Below the pieces are notes generated by a model. That model was not told the DNA's origin. It made no database searches and was given only the letters and a program-made list of their open reading frames with translations. The position numbers and the translations under genes are program-made. Below, piece after piece: positions 30,396 to 39,506 of a stretch of 64,000 bases of DNA; the stretch's first letter is position 1; each line of letters opens with the position of its first letter. Source of the stretch: Cymbomonas tetramitiformis (taxonomy: Eukaryota; Chlorophyta; Pyramimonadophyceae; Pyramimonadales; Pyramimonadaceae). The stretch spans positions 1 through 64,000 of the forward strand of contig LGRX02035261.1 of NCBI GenBank assembly GCA_001247695.2, given 5' to 3'.

Positions 30396-32389
30396 CCACC
30401 TTCTTAGATCGATTGCGCATACATCAAAGCCTCTAGGAGCACACTTATACGGCAGGCGACGGCACCCGAGAGTGCGGCATGTGAACAATCCCCAAAATCG
30501 GCATGCGAGTGCGATGGCACGCAAATAATAGTGATGCAAAAAAAAAAGGTTGGCCGATAGTTGGCCGTCGCAAGCGACCATGAGGAAGCGAGGTGAAAGC
30601 TTGGCCACTTCGGCCGAAGGCCGGCTGATGAATTGCCGGCCGTAGGCCGGCTTGGCCGATAGCTGGCCTATGAAAATAGCGAATGCGGGCCGTTGGGGAA
30701 AAGTAAGGCTATGTTCTCTGAACACAATTATTACCATTCAAAACCATAAATCTTATTGAAAAATGTAAAAACATAAGTGATTAGCTAATCACAAAGAGAA
30801 AAACGCAAATATTAATCAAAAACTGAGAAACCTCTTTGAATATGCAGGCTATTAAACTGATATCAATCTGATTTCTTTTTTGTGGGCTCCTTCTTCAAAA
30901 CACACCACATTTTATCCCTGCCATAATCTGCTAAGTCCAAAGAATGAAAATACAGTAACTTATCATCTGAATAGTAGATCGTCTTTAGTCCCTTATTGTC
31001 TCCATGCGCACATATGTACTTGTATTTGCCGATGTACCATTTGTTTTTGAATCGATGAGCAACTTTCGCGGTCTTCTTGAGTATGGCATGTGACAAAGTG
31101 GCAGGCATATCCTGCAGCAGCCATCCCTCTGGCACATCGAAATCGGATGAGAACCACTCATCGGGTGCTTCATCCTCATGCTCCTCATTCTGACTCTGTG
31201 ACTCGGTGGGAGCCTCCTGCTGCACACTTCCTTCTTCGCGCAATCCCTCATTTGTGATCTCATCTGTAGGGTCTGTATCAAGAACTTCGGAAATTAGTGC
31301 AGCCTCGGCAACTCTCCTGGTAATAAGCTTTCCCTTATAGTGGCTCTTTCTGCGCTTGGCCCCAGATGATCGTTGGGAAGTGCGCGCTTTCAGTGCCTCC
31401 CACTTTAGATATGCACGGTAGCACAAGTCCTGTACCGCCCGCTTATCTTTCGTTTGAGGACCATTTATGCTGATCATCATAAGCGCTGAAAGTGTGTGAT
31501 CCAACAATCTGTTCCGAAGCGCAGTCTTAATAATGCCCATCTTTGAAAAGCCTCGCTCACAACAAGCAGCGTTCAATGGTAAGATACAACGAATGCCCAC
31601 AAAAAACTGAATATCTGCATATTCTGAAGGGTCCTTGGCCAGTCTAGGCGCCCAAAACTGCTCAAAGGTGTGCTCCCATATACGGTTGCCGAACATGATT
31701 TCTTTCATAGTGTCCCACTGCTCCTGCACTTTCTGTAAAGATGAAATAGGTACGTCAAACCCACTATGCACTTTTGAGAAATGCTCCACGAGTATAGCCA
31801 ACTTCTCGTCCCCATAATCAGCTAAGTCCTCCGCACTCTTTGGAAACTTGCCAGGGCTAAAAATATCCAACGCTGACATAAGAGGCTGAGAGGGGAAACG
31901 TTCTCCAAGCTCTGCGTGCAGGCTAGAAGCAAAGAGCTTGATATGCAAAAAACATCGGTCGAGACTCTCAGGGTCCTTTTTCACCTGGATGACTCCGTGC
32001 TCGTGAGTGAACTCAAAGGTCGTAGAACTTTCAGGAGTTGTTGCCAAGTTGCGCTGGAGTGCTTTGAGTGCAGTACCTCCTGGCTTTGCAGGCTTCATAT
32101 AATAAGCCTCAAGACCAACTCTAGTTCCAGATATGAGGTCCCCTGCAGCCTCAAAATCAATCGTATCATACAGTAATCACTCACCGTTAAGAAAACAGGG
32201 ATTTTGGGCCAGCCAGCCGTACTCATCGAGTTGGGTACCCCCCCCTCCCCCCCCGCCAGCGTCAGCGTCATAAGAGAACTCGAAGAATAGTAGATCGCTC
32301 ATTTTCAACCAGCCAGCTTATTTCTTCACTCAAGACGTGGACACTCACCTCAGCCCAGCGACTTTCTTAAAATTTTCACACCGCCCGAC

Positions 32390-32677
32390 ATGGACCCAGA
32401 GAGCCGTGCGCAGCTGCGTGACCTGAAACAGGATTTTGTCGACGAGATTATTTCTCAAGAAGACTACTTGCAACTTAAAGAAATAGTATTGAACGCGGTT
32501 AAATCTAAGGCATCAAGCAAGAATGAAGCCCCCCGTGAGCCTCCGTCTCAGCCCACGCAGCCGAGGGAAGTGTCCCCTGAGATCGTGGAGGTTCTAGAGC
32601 TTCGTGATATTTCCGACAAAAACATTTCAGTGGAGGAAAGTGTACAAGCCAGGTACAAGCCAGTACCTCATATATAG
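32390..32677 (+). CDS. Small protein with SHOCT-like helix pair in the mariner-like element
   Basis: From an ATG, 95 residues. LRDLKQDFVDEIISQEDYLQLKEIV near the N-terminus resembles the SHOCT pattern (LxxLKxLxxxGxISxEEYxxxKxxLL). The middle is Pro/Glu-rich. The frame ends in the tandem repeats, so the C-terminus is repeat-derived. Possibly a captured 5' gene fragment. Expression is unknown. Confidence 0.4.
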   Translation: MDPESRAQLRDLKQDFVDEIISQEDYLQLKEIVLNAVKSKASSKNEAPREPPSQPTQPREVSPEIVEVLELRDISDKNISVEESVQARYKPVPHI

Positions 32678-32840
32678 GCTGAATTTCAGCTTGTACATCG
32701 CCTCACATATAGGCTGAATTTCAGCGCATATATAGGCTGAATTTCAGCCTATATCTGAATTTTAGGTCATATATAGGCTGAATTTCAGGTGATATATAGG
32801 CTGAATTTCAGCTCATATATAGGCTGAATTTCAGCTAAAT
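32664..32840. repeat. 22-24-bp tandem repeat
   Basis: About six copies of ATATATAGGCTGAATTTCAG with small spacers, inside the mariner-like element. Confidence 0.88.
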
Positions 32841-35800
32841 TTTACCTAAATTCTATTATATTTTCTTAAATTTCCAGCCAATTTTCTTAAATTTAAGAAA
32901 GTGCATTCTCGGTAGTCAGCCAGCACGGTTATCTCTTATTTCGGTCATTTTCTTAGCCGAAAAAGCCAGCCAGCCGTACTCATCGAGTTGGGTACCCCCC
33001 CACCCCCCAAACGCTGGCTAGTTTCTTAACGTCGGGTTTTCTTAAAGGTGAGTGATTACTGTACTGAAAGCACCGACTCAAAGTGTTAAGCTTGCCCAAA
33101 ATATCCTTATAAAAGCACAAGGTAGCCAAAAACTGAAGCGAAGTGACATGTTCATACAACATTTTGGCAACATCACTCTCGTGTGCAGCCTCTTCGAACT
33201 CTTCAACTAAAGCAGGAAGGGTGCGATACACAGAGTCAGCTGAGATACCCTTCGATAACCAACGAGTTTCTACGTCCTTTTCGACACCAGTTGGAGCAAC
33301 GAAACCAAGGGCCTTTTGTATTTCTAGAAACCGTGATTTCCGCAGTCCTGAACGACAAAAATAAGTAGAAATAGCGTGAAGTGTGACGTCAAAATTCTCG
33401 AAAAACACAATGCCAGAAGCAGCATCTTTTGAACACAAAGCCAGTTTGTGTGCTTGGCAATGAAAAGATAGTAAATATGGCAGACCTGAACGTAATCTAA
33501 CCGCCACACCGGAAGTAGACCCTGTCATAACACTTGCACCATCACTCCCAAAAGCAAAAAAACGCTCATATTCTAGGTCATAGCCGAGAACAGTTTCCTC
33601 AATTTTGCGTGTGATGCTAACCGCGTCAGCTTTTGGCAAACCATGCAACCCAAGAAAACGAACGATCGGCTTTCCTTCACGGATGAACCACACATACATG
33701 ATCATCTGCTCCACAGTAGAAACATCTGTGCTTTCGTCTACACCTATGGAATACGTAGGCGACAGACGAACGTCTTGCAAAATATCGTCACGAACCACAT
33801 CTGCTAAGCACATTATGAACTGGTGGCACATATCTTTGTTCCTGTAAATATCAATTCCGATGTTCATGGTTTTGCCCAAATCATCACAAATATACAGATT
33901 TTCAACAGCGTTTGTGAAACTCTCGAAATTGGCGGTTGCGACATCTGTTTTGGCTAGTGTGTATGCGATATTCATGCAGTTCAAGACTCCCGTCTTCTCT
34001 CGAAGCACCGCATTTTTCTTCGCTATCTCCCACTGCTCACATTCCTTCCTAGCATTCTCTGTGGCGTGTAAGTGCTGCTTCTCAGCCTCGTGCTCTTTGA
34101 TCCGCCCCAATCGAATACTGGAGCAGCCGAGAGTAAAAGAATTCTGAAACCCAAACTGAATGCAAATTGAGCATGTCATCACAGATTTCTCTTCATCATA
34201 ATCGAGCCAAGATCTATTATCCTTCCACATAGGCAAAAACTTACGGTCTTGCTCCTTGCGAGGTTTCTGCTGAACCGTAACAAAATCGGAATGATCATTG
34301 GTCACAGCTCCGTGCTTTCGCTTGTAACCGGGACGGTTTCCCAGATTTTCTGAGGGCACCTCGATAAGTTTGCCTTTCCCTTTAAGATCTGCGACACTCG
34401 CAGAAGTAGAGGCTGCAGGGACACTATCAATTTGTAAAGCTGAAGAATTTGTCGGTGCCTGGGTCTCAGACTGTGCAGCACGTTTCGCTGATTTCGTTTT
34501 CTGCACAGCAAGGCGACTGCGACTAGTTACAGTCCTTTTGGTTGGAGGAGCTGCGGAATCTTTCCAAGACAAAAAGGATTTCGAGGAACGCTGGCTAGAA
34601 CTCGGCTTATCAGCGGATGCGGTTGAAACAACTGTGTCATGTGAGACTGTTATTGGAACCTCATCCACTGTGGTGACTAGAACTGTCTGAGTTTCTGTAT
34701 AGCTGGAATCTGCGTATGGGAAAAAACGGCGGAGTGCGAAATATATCAGGGGCGCAGCAGGAGATGCTGTTTCTGTTTCTGTTTCTGTTTCTGTGATGGC
34801 AGCGTCTTGAATTACAGAAACAGTGTTGTGCTCCCCAGCCCAAGTGAGGCCAGAGACATTCTGCGTGGCGTAAGGAATCTGATCTTCGATAAGATATGTA
34901 TCTGTTTTGCCATGCGAGGGGTCTGAAGAAAAGAATATCGGACGCTGAGCGATGAAAAAATTGTGTTGAAAAGCGGGGATCTCTTCTTCTAAATTAATGA
35001 ACTCCTGTTCTCGCACGGTGAGATCAATCTGTCCGATTGAGGAACCTGTTTCCAAAGCTGAAGAAGAACCACTCCCAGCAGTAGGAGACGCCGAAACGTA
35101 GGAAACTGTAGTAAAGAAAAATAGAGGTTAAAAAACGAGCTCCATTCTGCTTCGTAATACCATACTGCTCCGACGGTCTGCGCTGAAAACCTACTTGTAG
35201 AATGAGTGAATTCTCTCCGCTCGCTGCAACTCGTAGCATGCAACTCGTAGCATATGGCCCTTCGGATGGGAGAAAATCGCGAGTACTCGCGGTCAAGCTC
35301 ACGGTACTCGCGATATGGATCAGATTACGGATCCAGGGGCGTAATTTTTTCTTTTTTCTTTTCAGATTAGGGATCGGCCCCGAGTCGGTCCAATCTCGCT
35401 GAGCCTGATATTTCGAAATACGTTCGGCCCCCAGTCGGTCCAGTCCCGTTCGATTCGGCCCGGCTAAATCGAGGTGGGCATCCAACGATTTGTACGATCG
35501 GCCCGATGTCGGCCCAATCGGCCAGCACCATTTTGGGTCATTTCCAGGGTGAATGCGGTTCGGCCCCAAGACGATTTCTCCATCGGCCCCACGTCGGCCC
35601 GGACCTCTTTTTGGCGACTCAGTTCGGCCCGGGGCCGGCCAATCGCGGTAAGATATCTTCCCTGGCAAAAATGACCGAGCTCCAGGGAGAACCCACAACC
35701 TGCCTGGACCCACCAACTGAAAACAGAGCACATTTTCAGGTGGGAGGCGCACCATGACCAGGCACAACAAACTGAAGAGGAACAAGCGATAATACGGGAC

Positions 35801-36062
35801 CCGATGCCCAACCAGCAGCAACAAGCCGACCAGACCCGGGATGAAGAAGACAGGCAAATAAAGGCCATGATGGAACAAAGGGAGGAAGAGGAGATGCTTT
35901 TTATGCAGGAAACGCAGGAGCAACAAGAATACTGGGAAACAGAGGGCAGAACGGACCTCACTCGACCGAGGAAGCGACCCCAAACCCGCAGAGACACCAC
36001 CCCAACCCTCTGAAGGGGAAGAAATATTTGAGGAACTCAACGAGCTCGCGGAGAGACTTGAA

Positions 36063-37247
36063 ATGCCCCAAGAGGAACACAATGACGAGGAAATCTTTAG
36101 GATGCTCAATGAACTCATTGAACAGCAGGAGGCGCCTCAAGGGGAGCCGGCAAATGAAAGACAAGCCCACCATGACCGGGTCACGGAGGAGTCCAGAGTC
36201 CATGCGATGATGGAGGACCCGATGCCCAGAACAAGATGGAAACAACGAAAGCACGACATGACACACAACAGAACGAAAAACAGGAACGCCCCCCCGGTTC
36301 AAGAGGGCAAGGCCACCGAAAACTGGCTAAACGAAACAATGGGGCACCTCAAGGGAGACAAGCCACCGCACAAAATAGCGAACGGCTTCTGGAAACGAGC
36401 CACCTATGCGGCACGAAAAACAATACTCAAATGCAGACTGAGAACACTGCCAGCACAAGACTATGAGATGGCGAAAAACTCAGCCGGAGGAAGCGGAAAG
36501 TGCACCCTGGAAGGATGTGGACACAAAGGGGTGGACTACGCAAAGGGCTTCCTCATGAGGGTAGGGCACGCCCTAGGTGGATGCAACAACCCACAAATGC
36601 GAGGAATGTTCTCGGATAGGGCGGACGCCCACGCAGACGAACTAAAACACATACTTGACCACCATAGGAAAGGAGGGTGCAAAGTCCTCGCCTACACCGG
36701 AAAAAAGAGGGACCCAGGGGTTAAGCCAAGGGTACTCCCGAATTACATACTCACCAGAGGGCAATGCAGACACGACGGGAAGGACAACCCAGGCAGAAAC
36801 GATGGGCCCGACACCATACCGAGCTTTGTAGACATAGTCATGATAGAGGGCCTGGAAGACCTGGAGGACGGGTGGGAATGCACACAACAGGAAGCACCAG
36901 CAAGAGTCAAAAACCTACACCTCATTGAGGTGGCCCACACCGACGACGAAAAATGGGGACCCAAGCTCTTGGGAAAATACATGAAATACGGACCACTGCT
37001 ACAATTGCTACGTAGACACGGATTCCGTGCCAAACTCCATGTCTTTGCAGTGGGCAGGACAGGCACGGTGTACAAGCACAACCGAGACATACTCGAGCAA
37101 CTTGGACTCGATAGAAAAGAGGCCATGCAGGCACTACAAAGGATACACGACCTGACGGTGAACTACGCACACAGCACCTACCAGCTATACAGAAGACTCA
37201 GACAAGAAAAGCAAGAGGATGAAATAGATGAAAACCACCCAGTGTAA
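36063..37247 (+). CDS. C-terminal region of a LINE reverse-transcriptase protein
   Basis: 394 codons from an ATG that is probably not the natural start. Two parts look like the region after the reverse transcriptase in L1/RTE-like LINEs: a Cys/His cluster (CTLEGCGHKG...RVGHALGGC, about residues 155-185) and a block LHLIEVAHTDDEKWGPKLLGKYMKYGPLL followed by KLHVFAVGRTGTVY. The latter resembles the LIDVxV-D...KYxxL...GxxGxV tail of such proteins. No polymerase motifs are present here. The N-terminal 100 residues are acidic and Gln/Met-rich. Confidence 0.6.
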   Translation: MPQEEHNDEEIFRMLNELIEQQEAPQGEPANERQAHHDRVTEESRVHAMMEDPMPRTRWKQRKHDMTHNRTKNRNAPPVQEGKATENWLNETMGHLKGDKPPHKIANGFWKRATYAARKTILKCRLRTLPAQDYEMAKNSAGGSGKCTLEGCGHKGVDYAKGFLMRVGHALGGCNNPQMRGMFSDRADAHADELKHILDHHRKGGCKVLAYTGKKRDPGVKPRVLPNYILTRGQCRHDGKDNPGRNDGPDTIPSFVDIVMIEGLEDLEDGWECTQQEAPARVKNLHLIEVAHTDDEKWGPKLLGKYMKYGPLLQLLRRHGFRAKLHVFAVGRTGTVYKHNRDILEQLGLDRKEAMQALQRIHDLTVNYAHSTYQLYRRLRQEKQEDEIDENHPV

Positions 37248-37260
37248 ATTGTCCCTTTAA

Positions 37261-37332
37261 GACCGCCACTTGTGGCGGTCCGGCCCAGAGTAGGGCCGGG
37301 GAAATTAATTTACTCATACGCCCGACGGGCGT
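37261..37332 (+). other. Three consecutive hairpins at the LINE 3' end
   Basis: GACCGCCAC-TT-GTGGCGGTC (37261-37280), CGGCCC-AGAGTA-GGGCCG (37281-37298) and ACGCCCG-A-CGGGCGT (37318-37332), then a T-run. They start just after the stop codon. LINE enzymes often recognise 3' stem-loops, and this arrangement fits that use. Confidence 0.65.
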
Positions 37333-37371
37333 GTTTTATTTTTTTCCCCTTTTCAGACAGTCAGTGAACCA

Positions 37372-37425
37372 ATATAGATAAACTCTCATAAGAAATAAAC
37401 CTAAATAAACTCTCATAAGAAATAA
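37372..37425. repeat. Short tandem repeat of AAACTCTCATAAGAAATAA
   Basis: Two adjacent copies, with AAACCTAAAT between them. Confidence 0.8.
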
Positions 37426-37439
37426 GCTAGATATACCCG

Positions 37440-37633
37440 GAACGGTCACGGAGTCGGAACGGTCTCGAGTCTAGCTACCTGTGACACTCGGTGTGTCACA
37501 GCACAGGCTTACGGATCAGTCACGGTCCAATGTTGGCTACCTAGGAATCTGTCATAGGGGCCTGCACCGGGACTCCCGGTCAGGGCTGCCTATACAGATT
37601 TCAGCAACCTAGACCTTCATTCCCCGATCCGTG
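37440..37633 (-). mobile_element. Leader remnant of an older inverted Copia-type element
   Basis: Read on the minus strand, GATCGGGGAATGAAGGTCTAGG near 37609-37630 matches the leader of the younger element (GATCGGGGCATGATGTTCTAGG near 39092). Its other half, leader plus LTR, lies at 48221-48621. The younger element therefore inserted into it. The left limit is uncertain. Confidence 0.6.
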
Positions 37634-37687
37634 TGCTGGATTTGGCACGCCGACAGTGTCATCGTCATCTGTGTCATCACCGATATG

Positions 37688-38768
37688 TGGCTACTACCCA
37701 AATTCATGGTCCTACCACAAGGACCAATGGGCAATTGCGGTTTCGATCACTAAATCGACTATTTGAGGCACAGGCAACATTTGCACATGATATTTATGAG
37801 TTAAATGAATTTTATTTATTATAGTGGCGGCCCCCATGAGACTTTAGGTGTGTGGTTGAACGACACGCTTTAGGGGTGTAATTTCACCAAAAGCTTGAAG
37901 AAAATGGTGGTCCTACCACAAGGACCACCGTTATTTTGAGTATTAGGAGTCACATGAGGGGCTCACGGTGATGCTCATGGTTATACATCTTGAGTTTATG
38001 ACCAAATAAGATAACTGAATCGGTTACTTCGCACCCTCATCATCATTTCCGCTCTATTTCAGCATGGCGCATGTTCAACACAATGCAAATTCCGACTTTA
38101 GTGAATTTCGGACTTTAGAAATTGGCATTCATCCATTCTAAAGTGTACACGCCAGTCGAAAAATAAGATATTTGGATGATGTTAGACTTTCAGAAATTCG
38201 CAATACATATATACTTGAAGATTTGATGTGCCGCACACACCAACCTTGCGATATATGCCCTCTAGCAAGCAATTATGATGGCTGGATGGTCAGCTCGCGT
38301 GACCACTGTTTTAGGGGGGAAACCAACGAGCCAATATATTAGAGGGGAAGCCAACGAGCCAACGAGCCAATATATGCATTCCAACCGGGCCTACCGCCCA
38401 AATATGATTGGGACATATGTATAGGTTCAATTTGATGGTATCCGCGCAGGTGTAGTGTTGATATATGATTGGTAAAAAATTATTGAAGATGAGTCACTAA
38501 TTTGCCACATTTTGAATGTTCCAAAAAATCCGTTTTGAAAAATTTGAGCGTAGAGGTTTGAAATGCGTTCGCCATGGATATATGGGATGGATATCTAGGC
38601 CAAACCAGCGTTCGAATAAATTAATATAGGACCTATATATACCACCTTTCATTGGTTAGACACCACAAATCACGGGAGATGGCCAATTAAATTATCGGAA
38701 CAATGGTCCTCGTGGTAGGACCAAATCGTCGATTTGGTCCTACCACAAGGACTGCGGGGCAGTAGCCA
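37688..38768. mobile_element. 1,081-bp MITE in the 5' LTR
   Basis: TGGCTACTACCC at the left pairs with GGGGCAGTAGCCA at the right (one mismatch in 12). TATG is duplicated on both sides. The empty site is visible in the 3' LTR (GATATGGCTCG near 47973). The inside is non-coding and AT-rich, with GGTCCTACCACAAGGACC-type words at 37712, 37909 and 38706-38752. The superfamily is not clear from a 4-bp target duplication. Confidence 0.85.
38706..38752. repeat. 22-bp-arm hairpin in the MITE
   Basis: GTCCTCGTGGTAGGACCAAA pairs with TTTGGTCCTACCACAAGGAC, with one mismatch, around CGTCG-type loop bases. Confidence 0.85.
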
Positions 38769-39506
38769 TATGGCTCGACTACTATGACTTCTTCACTGTC
38801 ATCAGCGCCATCTCCGAGATCGACTTCGGTAGTCAGACAGTTCATAGCATCTGTCATTTCCACACCTGACACCTTAGGGGCTGTCATCACACTCTTTCGG
38901 CGGAAGCTATAACACATCGTATTATCTTGTGTATAGCTTCACAGTTTCACGGTTGACATATGCGAGCGTAGCACCTGACTTGTAGTGCTTCACTGTGTGT
39001 TTGTTTTCACAGGTTTGCGCCCACCACCGGCCTAAGGTGGTTAATTAAAACCGCCAATTATGGCTGGCTAAAGCCTTTATAGGGGCTCGGGGCTGAAGAT
39101 CGGGGCATGATGTTCTAGGACGCACTAGTCACGAAAGGGGTAGAGTGAGAGAGAGGAAGATTTTCCGTTCGTGAGCACAATTGCTTAGGACAAAGATGGA
39201 CCGGTCTAGCTAGCCGCAGTCTCCGAAGCAGCACGCGCGTCGACATCAAGCCTCACGACACGATCGCCACCCCTCTCTTACCTTACCCTATTTCGCGGCT
39301 GTAAATTTTGAACCTTTGACCCTGAATTTGAAGCCCCTGCCCTTATTTTCTATAGATTGCTCAAGTGTAAATTTAATTTCTCTTGGCGAGAACTTTGCAG
39401 CGTATTTTTTAGAACCTTGATTATCGAACATTTTGAATTCTTGGATTTTCTTGTCTAACGCTCGAGGACCGCAACTGTAAATTTGCCGGCATGGCCTCTA
39501 CGCCGT

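Larger units (their letters stand above)
32171..33061. mobile_element. Second TA-flanked mariner-like element, in the hAT gene
   Basis: Inverted ends CAGTAATCACTCACC(G/T)TTAAGAAAAC of about 26 bp, with TA at 32169-32170 and 33062-33063. The 891-bp body has many TTTTCTTA words, like the element at 11276-12307, a 37-bp direct repeat (32208-32244 and 32965-33001, containing CATCGAGTTGGGTACCCCCC), a 95-codon frame and a 22-24-bp tandem array. No transposase is present, so it must depend on one encoded elsewhere. Confidence 0.88.
30863..35055 (-). pseudogene. hAT transposase, split by a TA-flanked insertion
   Basis: The minus-strand frame 35055-33064 continues at 32168-30863 once 32171-33061 and one TA are removed, without a frame change. 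Seen in order: Ser/Thr-rich N-terminus, a TTF-type zinc finger (about residues 275-335: SWLDYDEEKSVMTCSIC...H...H), GVDESTD near 437 (first catalytic Asp), FGSDGASVMTG near 503 (second Asp), CQAHKLALC near 532, and the hAT C-terminal block LPLNAACCERGFSKM with the catalytic Glu. This resembles ZNF862/ZMYM-type hAT transposases. The codon at 35055 is TTG. The frame is open to an acceptor-like CTTTACTACAG ending at about 35107, so a first exon is probably upstream. The insertion disables it. Confidence 0.82.
29699..35664 (-). mobile_element. hAT-superfamily DNA transposon
   Basis: The left end reads CAGGGTACATTG...TACCGTGG and the right end, reverse complemented, CAGGGAAGATATCTTACCGCG; both continue into GGCCGGCCC. 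A CAGGG start is typical of hAT termini. Flanking 8-mers (AACACAAT and GCAAAAAT) match at only four positions, so the target duplication is unproven. Both ends carry clustered GGCC words (29715-30690 and 35365-35650), as expected for subterminal binding sites. The transposase gene is on the minus strand and is split by a TA-flanked element. Confidence 0.7.
35750..37340 (+). mobile_element. LINE 3' fragment with structured 3' end
   Basis: Purine-rich coding strand like that of 24.8-28.7 kb. A Gln/Glu-rich region (35804-36062, more than one frame) leads into the open frame 36063-37247, then a 3' tail with three short hairpins and a T-rich run. It is 5'-truncated or separated from its front half. 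It directly follows the right end of the hAT element. Confidence 0.6.
37634..39011 (+). repeat. 5' LTR interrupted by a MITE
   Basis: The LTR parts 37634-37687 and 38773-39011 equal the 3' LTR at 47923-48215, with few differences. The interruption includes the 4-bp duplication TATG. Without it the LTR is 293 bp, the same as the 3' copy. Confidence 0.92.

Noticed and set aside
32171..33061. Splicing of the second mariner-like element as an intron
   Set aside because: On the host strand the only AG near the 3' end is followed by an in-frame TGA, so no frame-keeping junction exists with the donor in the other end.
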